Shown here: positions 21,985 to 33,577 of the stretch, piece by piece | Position numbering within the stretch: position 1 is the stretch's first letter | How the letters are laid out: the number at the start of each line of letters is the position of its first letter | DNA from: Antilocapra americana | Taxonomy: Eukaryota > Chordata > Mammalia > Artiodactyla > Antilocapridae | Assembly: GCA_007570785.1 (NCBI GenBank) | Contig: ML664173.1 | Coordinates: 14,045,933-14,109,932, forward strand | Direction of reading: 5' to 3' | DNA length: 64,000 nt | Translations under genes and position numbers: made by a program | The notes under the pieces: model-generated | Seen by the model: the letters and a program-made list of their open reading frames with translations, nothing else | What the model was told of the DNA's origin: nothing | Databases searched by the model: none

Positions 21985-22350
21985 CTGCACGTGCTTGAGG
22001 CCTCCTGCCTCTGCCTGAGATATCAGGGAGCGAAGATCCTGGGAGTGACCCTGGACGGATCAGGGCTGGGAGTTGGTGGATAAGCCTCTGAGCTTCCTTG
22101 CTCCACTTTTAGGCACGTTTTATACAGTCTCTACGAGGGACCCCCAGGATTGAGCCTCAGTTGCCCACAGTTTTATTACACCCTCTCACCCCATTAACAC
22201 ACCATGGTTTCCTCTTTTCCTGGCACTTCCCCATTTGCTCATGTATGCCTTCTGGAATCATTTCCTCAATAAGCAACCTGCTCTCAAATCCTGATCTTAA
22301 GGTCTGCTTTTGGCGGGGGGGAGGACTCACACTAAGACCGTGGGCTTCTA
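21985..22350 (+). mobile_element. Old LTR, copy B (MaLR/ERVL-like)
   Basis: Related to copy A without its SINE. The 3' end is better preserved: tcctcaataagcaacctgct, then ggtctgcttttgg and ctcacactaagaccg. Same orientation as copy A, 2.6 kb away. Confidence 0.65.
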
Positions 22351-22389
22351 AAATCCTATTCTCTGCCCTTTTCCTCCCACCCTGAGGAC

Positions 22390-22535
22390 ACAGTCACCTC
22401 TCCCCTCAGTGGTATGCTACAGGAAGGAAGGGACAGTGATGTTCACTGCTGTGTCTTGGGTGCTTAAAATACTGCTTGGTATATGGTGCAGGCTCAAAAA
22501 AACATTTATTGATTCAATGAATAATGAGTATTGTT
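22390..22535 (+). mobile_element. L2 LINE 3' fragment
   Basis: cactgctgtgtcttgggtgc, ggtatatggtgcaggctc and acatttattgattcaatgaa follow the L2 3' end order. Confidence 0.7.
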
Positions 22536-23469
22536 ACATTGATCACAAGAGAGAGGAGTCCAAGAGACTGCCATGGAATGATGTGGGAGTAAAAAAGCAG
22601 CAACGTCTGCCTCGTTTTTGTGTTTTAGAAGTACTGTTAATATCCTGAAGATTTCATTCTTGGCCATTGTCTGCCCCAGACCTGCGGAAAGAGGAAGGAG
22701 GTGGGAACCCGAGCTGTGGTCTATAGCAGGCAGCCCTTGCCAGGAGGGGGAGAGTGCCTGTGAGGCTGGGCTCAGAGAAGCAGCTGTGAGTCACTAGCTC
22801 AGACTCAGAGGCAGCTGAAAGTGAGACCATCAGCTCCGCCAGGGACTGTTCCCAGGAAGAAGCCAGCTCTGACCTTGGTGTGTTCTATGCAGGGAATTCC
22901 TGTGAAGGTGGGAGGGGGGCAGAGAAGCTGAAGCAGAGTCTCAGCTTGCACGGAGGGCTGGTTTACACTAATTTTCAGCAGTAGTTTCAGGAGCTCGTAG
23001 ATTGGGTGACATCTTGTGTCAAGCGTCTCAAGTCCCTGAGTTTTGATAGAAGAATGTGCTTTTTGAGTTCTTTTTCCTTCTGAGGCCATCTGGTGGCTAT
23101 TGGGTAAAATTCAATCTCAGACTGAGAAGCCTTTTTTTTTTTTTTCCTAAGAGTTTATTCCAGGCCAGTAATTCTCATCTTGGCCCCTGATGTCACTTTG
23201 TTTTTTTTTTTTTTTTTTGGCTGTTTTTGGTTCTATAGTCTCAACATCTTGGTTAATCAACAGCTACTGGGAAAGATGCCTTACGGATGTGTAGAAACCT
23301 GGCTTTCCCAAATTATGTGTTCTGTAGTGTTGGTGAGACAGAATGCCTCAGATTTGCATAAAGTTTCATATTTTGCAAACTTTCCCCAGACATTCTTTCC
23401 TTTAATTAGTATCACTAATATTTGCCCATTACAATCGCCTAAAACATCACCCATCACCTCTGTTACTTG
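22536..23469. other. Unique intergenic DNA with poly-T runs
   Basis: T runs at about 23131-23144 and 23199-23218 look like retroposon tails whose bodies are not clear. No exon recognised. Confidence 0.5.
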
Positions 23470-23835
23470 ACAAAGCATACATAAGACCTGTTCACTCGAA
23501 GCAGCATATCACTGAAAGAAATTCAAGAAACCCTAAATAAATGGAGGGCTAGACCATGTTCATAGATTGGAAGATATAATACCATAAAGATGTCAGTTCT
23601 CTCCAAATTCATCTTTAGATTCAGTGCAATCCCAATCAAAGTACTGGCAGGTTTTATTTTGTGGAAATGGACAGGCTGATTCTAAAAGTCACATGGAAAT
23701 TCACACAGCCAAGAAGAGTTAAGATAATTTTGAAGAAGAAAAAGAAAACTGGAAGACGTATGCCAGCAAGACCAAGATGTATTAATATTATAAATCTGGA
23801 GTACTTAGGACAGTGTGATATTCCCACTTCTACTC
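23470..23835 (+). mobile_element. L1 LINE ORF2 fragment
   Basis: catgttcatagattggaaga, cagtgcaatcccaatcaaag and tctaaaagtcacatggaaat are typical late L1 ORF2 blocks. Too many breaks to encode protein. Confidence 0.85.
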
Positions 23836-24044
23836 CATTTTTTTTTTTAAGGTTTCCTTGTTTGTATGATTCTGAAGCCTGGGATGGAGAGTGTGGGAGG
23901 CATAGAGGCCCCGGTGTACCTGTCTGCTTTCTTCCAGTTGTCTAACCAGGCTAGAGGAAGCCTTCCTATAGGGTTTATGCTACACAAGAACCATTACCGG
24001 TGACCCAGGGCCGCTACTGGAGATTCAGGCAATTCTTCCCCCTG

Positions 24045-24610
24045 GAGTAAAGCACTCCTTTGTTTAAAACTCCATGATGATTTCCCGTTGGAATAAGGAC
24101 AGTCTCAGCTCCTTAACTGGACTTAAATAATCCTTCTGGCCCCTGCCTGCCTTTCCAGGCCGACTGGCTTCTACACTCACCAACCCTTTTGGACACCCTC
24201 AGTCCCTTAGCTCCTCACAGACTCCAGTCCTGGGTTCCGGCATTAGTAAGTACATCCTTCGCCTGGTGCGTTCTTATTTCTCCTGGTCCTCTGCCTGCCC
24301 TGTTTGGTCCACCCTTACTGGCCTCCCACGCTTAGGTTTAGACTCTCCTTCCTTGGGGAGGGTGGATCCTTTCCTCCTTAGATTGGGCACAGTCCCCTTC
24401 TCACATGCACAATGCACTCATTGCTTCTCCCTCTTCAAAGCACTCTGCACCCTTGTTCAATGTCTCTCCTTCCAGCAGCGTGAGGACAGGGACGTATCAG
24501 TCTTGCTCCGCACATGTTCACATGTCTCCTGTTCCTAGAACAGCGCCTGGCACAGAGGCGCTGCTTCATCAATATTTGTCAAACACAGGAATGAATACAT
24601 GGATGGAAAA
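24045..24610 (+). mobile_element. L2 LINE 3' portion
   Basis: Starts with aaaactccatgatgatttcc and ccctgcctgcctttccaggc. Ends with gcgcctggcacagaggcg and a tail of tttgtcaaacacaggaatga. The order follows L2 for over 500 bases. Confidence 0.75.
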
Positions 24611-24614
24611 ATTT

Positions 24615-24815
24615 GAAAACAAGTGAAACTGCCTGCAATGCGGGAGACATGGGTTTGATCCCTGTGTTGAAAAGATCCCTTGGAGAAGGGAATGGCTGTC
24701 CACTCCAGTATCCTTGCCTGGAGAATTCTGTGGATGGAGGAGGAGGCTTACAGGCTACAATCCACGGGGTAACAAAGTCGGACATTGACTTAGCGATTTC
24801 ACACTTTCACTTCTT
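24615..24815 (+). repeat. Bov-tA SINE, 5'-truncated
   Basis: Starts inside the tRNA head (ctgcctgcaatgcgggagac) and keeps the B box gggtttgatccc and the BovA part, ending in cacttt motifs. Confidence 0.9.
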
Positions 24816-25577
24816 TCATAAATTAAAAGCTCATACTTGAAAGGCTGACTTTGTAAAATCAAACCTCTTAAAGTCTCGACAGACTTCACAGTTGGGCAAA
24901 GATCACCAGCTGATGACGCACTGGTGCCACGGATGAAACTCTAGAAGTGTGCTTCGTGCCTTTCCACAGTTACCGAAGCCTGCCCTCTTTGTCTAAATGC
25001 TTGTCCGACCAGGTCAGAGAGTGGCTGGAACACAGCTAACCATCTCCACCCCTGGAGAAGCAAAGCCAGTGTGGGCTCGCTGTGTCATCTTTTGTGTGTG
25101 GAGGACAAAGTATGGACCCGTTCACTCTAGTGAGCAGGAGACAGACTTCATTCTGAGAATCAGAGGTTTGTCTCGTGGTGAGTTATAGAAGGAAGCCATG
25201 TGACGCTGGACCAGGCCGTGTCCATCACTTTGTGTTCCCGGAAGGCATTGCCTCTGGAGGCTGCATTTGCTGTTTTGTGTGTTGGCATTGCATAAAATAA
25301 GCCATGTGTTTATGCTTACCAATTTCTTTGTTCAGATAGTTTTTCATTATGATGAAAGAATAAGTCTTCAGTATGAAAAAGTTAGAAAATGCTGTCAGAC
25401 AAAAAGAAGGAAATAAAACCCAAGTAATTCCATATCGAATAGCTCTGGGAGGCATAAAGCCTAGGGTCTGCAAATGTTTTAATTTCAATTTCTCTTAAAA
25501 TAAGACGAAAAAATGAACATATGACAATGAATCTAGTGTGGATTCTATTCACCTTTATAGCAGTGCCATCAAAAATA
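24816..25577. other. Unique intergenic DNA
   Basis: No exon seen. The only repeat-like hint is AT-rich sequence at 25320-25575. Confidence 0.45.
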
Positions 25578-26045
25578 AAATTTTCAGGGCTCCCCTGGTA
25601 GTCCAGTGGTTAAGAATCCACCTGCCAATGCAAGGGACACAGGTTCCATCCCCGGTCTGAGGGGATCCCACATGCTGAGTCTGAGACACCAAAGCTCCAA
25701 GTCTGCTCAAGAGTCTTTTGCCTCAAATGTGGCATAGACACAGTGGGGATCTAAAGGAACATGCAACAGAGACACCGGGGTCTCAGAGGGGCAACCAAGC
25801 CAGTGCCCACAACTCCTGAAGCCCACACTCTAGAGCCCGTGAGTCACAACTACTGAGGCCCTCGCTTCAGAGACCTTGTTCTCTGCAACAAGAGAAGCCA
25901 CCTCAGTGAGAAGCCCCCTCAATGAGAAGCCCACGCACTGCAACTAGAGAGTAGCCCTCGCTCGCTGCAACTAGACAAAGCCCGTGCGTAGCCAGAAAGA
26001 CCTAGCACAGCCGAAAATAAATAAATAGCTAAATAAAATAACATT
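25578..26045 (+). repeat. CHR-type SINE, expanded body
   Basis: cagggctcccctggtagtcc head, then a longer than usual body: gaagcc blocks recur (caacaagagaagccacctca, then cctcaatgagaagcccacgc). Ends in gaaaataaataaatagctaa. About 470 bases against about 300 for the copy at 4245. Confidence 0.85.
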
Positions 26046-26049
26046 CTCA

Positions 26050-26640
26050 TTTAAAAATACATATAATTTTCAATATTTTTTTTTTGGTGAAGGAAGATAT
26101 CCACGAAAGCAACATTTTCTAAGGCCCACAAATGTCATGATGTGATGCTGGTAGAAATAATCACTGTTAATATTTTGGTGTATTACCTCCCAGTGCACCT
26201 GTATCCTATTCTTGCAACACACATATTTACACAGATGTATATTTATATTGTTTTTACAAAAATTTTAAAAAATACACTTGCTCAGATTTATATATATATA
26301 TATATATATATTTAATAACAATGTGTTGTTATTTAACATGCCTTTCCACATCATCAAATGTTCTTCTAAATTGTTTTTCTTAAGTTCAAATAAATTTTTT
26401 ATTATAGAAAAAACACTTTCAATATCCTTCTTCATGCCTGCATAGTATTCTAATGAGTGGAACCTATTTTTGTTGTTTCCAGGATTTTGCTATCATAAAT
26501 GACAGATAATCATTCTTACAGCAAAACCATTGACTTTATCCATGATTATTTCCTTGGAGCAAATCCCTACATGTATCATTTTGAAACTTCATACACTATA
26601 TATATATTAACAATGGATAAATCTTAGTGCAACTTGGATC
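26050..26640. mobile_element. Old L1/HAL1-like AT-rich LINE fragment
   Basis: catagtattctaatgagtgg, ttgttgtttccaggattttg and ccatgattatttccttggag match a common old LINE 3' region. Contains (TA)n at 26290-26310. Family call is tentative. Confidence 0.5.
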
Positions 26641-28254
26641 TTTTATGACAACCGCTGTAAGACACCCCAGGGCTTTGTCTTCCCTCTGGTGACGCCGCAG
26701 CAGCCTCGCCTTGCTTTAGGATGGACATGTGTGAGTGTGTGATCACGGGGGCCTGGGGAACCACTGTGTCCTCAGGTCCCATCTCAGTGGGTGATGGTAA
26801 CTCAGCAACTCTTAGTCAGGTGAACCAGTGGGTGAATGTGTAGTTGGTGTGAATGTCAGTTCACAAATCAGATATTCGAGAACATTAAATTTCTTTGTGT
26901 TAAGTCAACTTGGGTTTATCCCGTGTATTGAACTGGTGGGAAATTAAATTTCAGTGATTGCTGAGGCTCCCCCACAGCACCCATCTTTTCCAGGTTTTAT
27001 GAAGATCTTGAAACCTTAAGCTCTAAAACCTCATCTGAAATACTCTGCTTGTCCTGAGTCCCACTGGCTACTCTGAGACCCCAGTGTCCGTGTTGCATGT
27101 TCGTTTAGATCCTTGCTGTGTCTATGCCTCATTTTGGGCAAAGGACTCTTGAGGAGACTTAAAGCTTTGGTGTCTGGGGCTCAGCACCCCTAGGTATACC
27201 AGTTAGCCACCCGTCTGTTTAGGTCTTGCTGGAAAGAGATCCAAGGCTCCACACTGCAGACTGGAAGATTCTCTCTTGCTACTCTTACTGTGAGGACATA
27301 CCTCTTCACTACATTTTCTTAGTTCTTGTTTCTCTCCTCTTCAACCCTTCCACCCCCCCCCCCCAAAACAAAGGAGGCATTGATTTGAAGCTCTCTTGCT
27401 TTCTGTGCTGCAAAATCCAGAAGGTAAGCAATTTCAAAGGGCCTGACTTCTGGCTTGAAATCAGAGGAAGGACGAATACAGTGGAGAGCAAACCCAAGCT
27501 AGAATCTGCCATAGATGGTATCATGAAATGTTGATGTTAACAGCGATACCTTAAAAAAAGAGACTCCTTGTTGTAGTTGTGGAATTGCCTTTGGGACAGG
27601 CTCAGTAGTGCTTGGCTCAGCCCTGGAGAAGTAGGAACTCTGATGTCATTTAAGTAACTTCTGTGTTTTGATAGTAAGTACAAATCCCACAGATGCATAC
27701 TTAAGCAAAAAGAAAAGGTGTTTTTTTCTTGTTCACATTTTTTGATCCCCCCTCACCCCCATTTTGGGATCGATATTCTCCTATGCAAAGCAGATCAATG
27801 ACCTGTATTCTTGCAGAGTTCCCTTGGCACTGAGTTATGTGGGATTGAGACAGTGGGAAACCGTATGATTTTGAGAGGAAGTTGGCTTTTCTGAAGGCTT
27901 TGTTTGGGGTGTGCCATAACTGCACCTGCATTTCTTGCAGTTTTTTTTTACAAAGAAACTTCCTTTCGAAGAGTCAAAATGTTTCATCTGAAGTTGTTTT
28001 CAAACAGAGGGAAATGTTTGAGAGCTCAGTCTTTGTTAGCTCAAGAGCATTGTTTCATCCATGGTGATTGAAACAGTCATTTCCTTTGGGGAGCCTTTGC
28101 CATTGAAACAAACTTGATTTTAGAAGCAAATGTTTTGACTTTAAAGATGGCATCCAAGAGTCACAGCTTCTTCTAATAGCTCCCCAGCCGTTTATTGTAG
28201 TGCTGATGTAGTAAGATTCTTGGGTTTGAACAAGGAGACCTGCTCGGCTAATGC
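26641..28254. other. Unique intergenic DNA, repeat-poor
   Basis: About 1.6 kb with little recognisable repeat. A C run (about 27350-27364) is a slippage-prone tract. The 102-codon frame at 27226-27534 spans this tract and is not supported as coding. Confidence 0.5.
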
Positions 28255-28490
28255 TGAGAGGTGGTGTAGTTCAGCAGTGGGGAGCAGACCCCTTATAGTT
28301 GGCTGCCGGGGTTTGCAGTCCTTACTGTGCCGCTTCTAAGCTGAAATCTGGGACAAGTTATGTAATTGTTCTGGATCTCAGTTTTTACATCTATAAAAGG
28401 GGGGTGATGATAGTATGCACTTTCCAAGATCGGTGTAATTACTAAAGAATTAATGTAATAAAAAGCCCTTAGAGAAATCTAATAAGGGCC
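28255..28490 (+). repeat. MIR SINE, long copy
   Basis: Head ggtggtgtagttcagcagtg, core gctgaaatctgggacaagtt and catctataaaaggggggtga, then a tail with aaaaagcccttag. Nearly full-length MIR. Confidence 0.8.
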
Positions 28491-28654
28491 ATAGCTTAGT
28501 ATTGTATCCATATTAATTTCCCGGTTTTGATTGTACTGTGACTACATAGAGTACTATTATTGAAGCAAGCTGAGCAAAGGGTACACAGGAATTCTTTAGT
28601 ATTTCTATGTGAATCTAAATCAATTTCAGAGTAAGAAGAACGAGCACCTAGAGG

Positions 28655-28790
28655 GGGACTTCCCAGGTGGTCCAGGAGTTAAGACTTTGCCTTCCAATCC
28701 TTGGTTGGGGAACTAAGATCCCACTTGCTTGGAGGCCAAAAAACCAAAATATAAAACAGAAGCAATATTGTAACAAATTCAATAATGGCT
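28655..28790 (+). repeat. ART2A-type tRNA SINE
   Basis: ggacttcccaggtggtccag head, gttggggaactaagatccca and an A-rich end. Confidence 0.85.
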
Positions 28791-28884
28791 TTAAAAAATG
28801 GTCCACATAAAAATATCTTTTCTAAAAAAGCACTAAGGGGCACTACATTTGATTGTGTGATTCTTTGAATAAAGTTTGTCTTTG

Positions 28885-29000
28885 ACAGGAGGCTGTAAGT
28901 TCTCTGCAGTTAGGGCCCATGACTGCCCACCCCCTGCACCTAGCCTGGTGCCTGGCCCATAGAAGGCCTTCAGTAAATATTTGAATGAGTAAAGAAGTTG
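28885..29000 (+). mobile_element. L2 LINE 3' tail
   Basis: ttagggcccatgactgccca, gcctggtgcctggcccatag, then ttcagtaaatatttgaatga, the L2 3' end. Confidence 0.8.
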
Positions 29001-29189
29001 AGATGATGAAGGCCCTGGCCAATAAGTGCCTTATCAACCAAAGAGAAACAAACCATTTCCTGTATCTGGGAGTGGGAAGAAAGAGGCAAGAGGGCCATGC
29101 ACTGATTTTTAGCAGAGCCTTCAACACATACTCATGCACACACACATACACACTGCAAATTGGGGAAGTAGTTTGAGTCCAGGGGGAAG

Positions 29190-29540
29190 GGGGATATTTC
29201 CCCCCTACCCTTCTTGAGGTCTTTGGGCTGGTCAAATAATTAAATTGACACAAAGCAGATGAGCAGGAGGGAAAAAAAAGCAATTTAATTTGTACGTGTG
29301 GAGGTTTCGTAGAAATAGGGCCCTTGGAATGACCAAAGCAGACTGTGTTTGTATCATTTTTCAACAAGGAAATAATTGTTTTGTGAAAATTGAACAAGGA
29401 GCCTTGTGCTTGGGACAGCAGACCAATGAAGAAGTGACAAAATTTGTTTATACTGTTTTCTTAGCCTTGAATTCCCTAACTCTGGTGATAAGGAAACTTT
29501 CTATGCTCCTGGCGTAGGGAGGATACTTTCCCATGGGAGA
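29190..29540 (+). mobile_element. Unassigned LTR-like repeat, copy 1
   Basis: Contains ttaaattgacacaaagcaga, gcaggagggaaaaaaaagca and ttttcaacaaggaaataatt. The same order recurs in a second copy split by BovB (29900-31010). Looks like an endogenous LTR but I cannot name it. Confidence 0.5.
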
Positions 29541-29899
29541 TTTATTTCCTACTTCCGGGGGCGGGGAAAGAGAGGGTGTTGTAGTGTTTCTTTTTATATA
29601 TTTTTTTTCCACTGGCTATTTTCTAGGTAACTTTAATTCAAAATAATCACTGTGTCATAGCTTGAGGCAGTCCGCTCTGAGTCCCAGCAAGTCCAATGCC
29701 AGAATTGATGGTACAAAGGGCAATGGCACACCATCAGGACCCCCAGGTGACTCCTACCGTCAAGAAGTGCAGCAAAGCCCCTCAGAGCTGCAGGTGACCA
29801 CAGGAACGTGGGATGGACCAATATTATCCAAATCCTGGCTGGCTTGGTTTGGCAAATAAGTGTAGATTATTGTAGGGGAGGCATAACTTTATCTCTGCC

Positions 29900-31010
29900 T
29901 TTTAGGGTCTCTGCCGGCCCTGAGAATTAAACTGACATAAGACAGAAGCACAAGCTGGAATCAAGATTGCAGGGAGAAATATCAATAATCTCAGATATGC
30001 AAGTGACACCACCCTTCTGGCAGAAAGCAAAGAAGAACTAAGGAGCCTCTTGATGAAAGTGAAAGAGGAGAGTGAAAAAGTTGGCTTAAAACTCAACATT
30101 CAGAAAAGTAAGATCATGGCATCCAGTCTCATCACTTCATGGCAGATAGGTGGGGAAACAATGAAAACAGTGAGAGACTTTATTTTTGGGGCTCCAAAAT
30201 CACTGCAGATGGTGACTGCAGCCATGAAATTAAAAAACGCTTGCTTCTTGGAAGAAAAGTTATAACCAACCTAGACAGCATTTTAAAAAGCAGAGACATT
30301 ACTTTGCTGACAAAAATCCATCTAGTCAAAGCCATGGTTTTTCCAGTAGTCATGTATGGATGTGAGAGTTGGACTATAAAGAAAGCTGAGCCCCAAAGAA
30401 TTGATGCTTTTGAACTGCGGTGCTGGAGAAGACTCTTGAGAGTCCCTTGGACTGCAAGGAGATCCAACCAGTCTATCCTAAAGGAAATCAGTCCAGAATA
30501 TCATTGGACAGAGTGATGTTGAAGCTGAAACTCCAATACTTTGGCTACATAATGCAGAGAGCTGACTCATTGGAAAAGACCTTGATGCTGGGAAAGATTG
30601 AAGATGGGAGGAGAAGGGGAGAGCAGAGGATGAGGTGGTTGAATGGCATCACTGACTTGATGGACATGAGTTTGAGCAGGCTCCGGGAGTTGGTGATGGA
30701 CAGGGAAGCCTGGCCTGTTGCAGTCCATGAGGTTGCAGAGTCGGACACAACTGAGCGACTGAACTGAACTGACTGAAGACAGATTAATAGGAGAAAAGCA
30801 TACCGATTTTCCAGAGGACAAAGAAGACCCAAAGAAACCAATAGGCCAAAGTGTTCATATACAAGGCTGAACAAAGAGTAGCAATTGTGGAAAAAATTGC
30901 TAAAATATATAGTGAGACTAAGGGAGATGAGAATAATCTTAACAAGGTCTGTTTGTACAGATTTCTCTCTGCTTGACCCCCCCATCTCTGGTGGTTCTTT
31001 CCTCTTGTTA
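29900..31010 (+). mobile_element. Unassigned LTR-like repeat, copy 2, split by BovB
   Basis: The left part ends cataagacag at 29945. The right part resumes at 30776-30782 with the duplicated aagacag and continues attaataggagaaaagcata. Both halves align in order with copy 1. Confidence 0.5.
29946..30775 (+). mobile_element. BovB LINE 3' portion, longest copy in window
   Basis: Begins aagcacaagctggaatcaag and ends gactgaactgaactgact, about 830 bases. Carries broken reverse-transcriptase frames (125 codons at 30139-30516, with MYGCESWTIKKAEPQRI). Flanked by aagacag at 29939-29945 and 30776-30782. Confidence 0.95.
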
Positions 31011-31022
31011 TCGGGAGCGTTA

Positions 31023-31600
31023 CTGAGTCCAGTCATATGGCTTGCAGTACAATAGGCCAACAAATCGAGAGACGAGTCATTGGGGCAAGGAGTAGTGACT
31101 TTATTTGGAAAGCCAGCAAGACTGAGAAGATGGAGGACTAGTGTCACAAAGAACTTGTCTTACCTGAGTTAGAATTCAAGCTTCTTTTATACTGAAAAGT
31201 GGAGGGGAGAGGGAGGTGGCTGATTGTTGCAAACTTTTGGTGCTGGAATCCTTGGTTCTTGCAAGGTCCGTGTAGGTCTGGTCACAAAGTTCCTATAACC
31301 CTCCAATGAGACAAATGTTATTCTCTGTTCTGCAACTTTTTTTTTTTTAAATCTCTGTGTGAATGGAAAAGTGTTATACCTTTAAAGGTCAGAGCCTTGA
31401 GAATGGGCCACCCTGTGTATTTCAGGCTACAGACAACATTCTTTTACAGAAGGTATAGACTCAGCACAGACAGCAGAGCACAAGGTGAGAGCTAAAGGAA
31501 CAGATCCAGGGTGGAGGCAAGTTCACTCTTCTCTGTTACAGGAGGGGTCTTTCACATGGGAGCATTAATTCCTGCCTTCTGGGAGGAAAGGAAAGGTCAG
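31023..31600 (-). mobile_element. Solo ERV LTR (ruminant type), copy 1 of 3
   Basis: Shares blocks with 44398-44835 and 48138-48560: cgagagacgagtcattgggg, ggcaaggagtagtgacttta, ggaaagccagcaagactgag and ttctctgttctgcaac. Read on the minus strand there is an aataaag polyadenylation-type signal near 31105, so the LTR points left. No gag, pol or env coding was found beside it. Confidence 0.65.
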
Positions 31601-31659
31601 AATGACATTCTTGCATCTGCTATTCTTTAGCTAAAAATAGCCCTTATGTCAATGTGGCA

Positions 31660-31800
31660 TTAAAAAAAAATTTTTTTTTTTTTTTGGCTGTGCCGCTCGG
31701 CACGTGGGATCTTAGTTCCCCTACCAGGGATCGAGCACATGCCCCCTGCAGTGGAAGTGCAGAGCCTGAATCAATGGACTGCCAAGGAAATCCCCAAGGC
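31660..31800 (-). repeat. ART2A-type tRNA SINE
   Basis: Poly-T start, ttttggctgtgccgctcggc, the reversed B box region (cagggatcgagcac) and ggactgccaaggaaatcccc at the end. Confidence 0.88.
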
Positions 31801-32589
31801 GCATGTTTTGAGATGACACATTCTGCCACCCTGCATCATCTTTTTCTGTATTCAAATGCTAAATGCAGTCACAGTTATTTTAATGCTGTTCTATTCTAAG
31901 GAGTGATGGAATGCTAGTTTGCTAGAATATCCTGGGAAACAGGGAAAGAGGGTCAAGCTCAAGAATTGTGCTGCGCCACTGGCAGGATCAAAGAGTCACA
32001 CCAAGTGAGCGAAAAGTCTACCAGGATATCACAGGGCTCAAACTGATAGCACTATTTACGATTTGAAAGTATGTTAGAAATTGGAAGCTCCTCTGATGCA
32101 TTTGTGCCTCTAAGAAATACAAAGTTTTGGTGAGAATTAGGTTTCCATATTACAGAGTGTTAAATCAGACTTTTCAAACAATTCCTATGCAAAACTTACA
32201 GAATCCGAAAGCATTTCCTAGATGTTATTCACAATGCCTGGATTACATGCTCTGTCTATACAAAGAGTTTAATTTAGAGTTATTTTCCATAATTCCAAAT
32301 ACTTACAATCTAGTGTTTTCCTATGATATACATCCTACTACTGGGGAGGGTGAGATATGTAGTGAATACTCTATAGTTCATGGAACTGGACAGAACCACT
32401 TTAGAACCCGTCTGTGAAACCAAATACAGTCCCTTTTCCCTGTCTTGTGAAGTCAAAGGCTTCAGTCTCCCAGGCCTCCCATGAGTCTCAAAAGGCTGGT
32501 TCAATAGTTAATGACTAGGAAATGTGAAGCTGTAGAAACAAAGAATAACTCTTAGGCTGGGAAACTGGTAACACTTTAGACTATAAATC
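31801..32589. other. Intergenic DNA without recognised feature
   Basis: AT-rich and probably old repeat or LTR-internal sequence; no named family. The 96-codon frame at 32127-32417 has no recognisable homology. Confidence 0.4.
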
Positions 32590-32946
32590 TGTCACACAGC
32601 AGAATCACCGACTTCCCAGTTCCCTGGAAGATAAAGGCTTGACATACATCCCTAAGTTGTTTTTACAGTAAGCAGATTCCCCACCACGTGAGAAACAGAA
32701 ACGGTGACCACAAGCACACAGACCCTAGACCAGTTGAAACCAAACGGTTGATGATACTTGAAACCATTTCAGTTTCAACCAAGCCAAGAATTGTTCAGAG
32801 CTGATTGCAAGCCTGCAAGCCCTCCCTCACACTGCCTTTAAAATACCTCCCCTGAAAGTCATTGGGGAGTTCAGGTACTTTGAGCATGAGCTGCCCCTTC
32901 TTATTTGGAGCCCTGTAATAAATACTCTTGAACACTAGTTTACTTA

Positions 32947-33160
32947 AGGCTTCCCTGGTGGCTCAGATGGTAAAGAATCTGTCTGTAATGAGAGAGACCT
33001 GGGCTTGATCCCTGGGTTGGGAAGATCCCCTGGAGGAGGGTATGGCAACCCACTCCAGTACTCTTGCCTGGAGAATCCCATGGATACAGGAGCCTGGCAG
33101 GCTACAGTCCATGGGGCCAAAAAGAGTCGGACACAACTGAACGACTAAACGTAACAAACA
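32947..33160 (+). repeat. Bov-tA SINE, first of a tandem pair
   Basis: aaggcttccctggtggctca head, B box gggcttgatccc, BovA part ending gtcggacacaactgaacgac. Confidence 0.95.
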
Positions 33161-33171
33161 TAATAAATGCT

Positions 33172-33370
33172 CTGGACTTTCCAGGTAGCTCAGTGATAAA
33201 GAATCCAGCTGAAACACAGGTTCAGTCCCTGGGTGGAGAAGATTCCCTGAAGAAGCAAATGGCAACCCACTCCAGTATTCTTGCCTGGGAAATCCCATGG
33301 ACAGAAGACCCTCTACAGTCCATGGGGTCGCAAAAAAGTTGGACACAGCTTAGTGACTGAACATCAACAC
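33172..33370 (+). repeat. Bov-tA SINE, second of a tandem pair
   Basis: ctggactttccaggtagctc head, aggttcagtccctgggtg, then the BovA part. More diverged in its head than its neighbour, so it is likely an independent insertion. Confidence 0.93.
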
Positions 33371-33577
33371 TGACAGTAAATACTCTACTTTTCTTTACCA
33401 CTACTTGGTGTCAGTAGATTGGCTTTACTGCACGTGCATGAGAGGACCCAAGGTTCGATCCTTAGTGCCCCCAAGTAGGTACCTGGTTCTGAAAGCCGTG
33501 AACTGTGTCTGTGACTGGGGATCATCTTTGGTATTCTCCACCGCCCTCCTCATATACCATATTGTTCTGCAAATTGT

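Larger units (their letters stand above)
32590..33480 (+). mobile_element. ERV1-type LTR split by two Bov-tA SINEs
   Basis: The left part has ctgcctttaaaatacctccc, cattggggagttcaggtact and the signal ccctgtaataaatactct near 32920. The LTR resumes at about 33400 with ggtgtcagtagattggcttt and gaggacccaaggttcgatcc. The order fits an ERV1-type R-U5 region as I remember it. Confidence 0.65.

Noticed and set aside
28843..29397. 184-codon minus-strand frame
   Set aside because: Crosses an L2 tail and an LTR-like repeat; composite of repeats.
32947..33370. CRISPR-like direct repeats
   Set aside because: The regularly spaced similar units are two adjacent Bov-tA SINEs in a mammalian genome.
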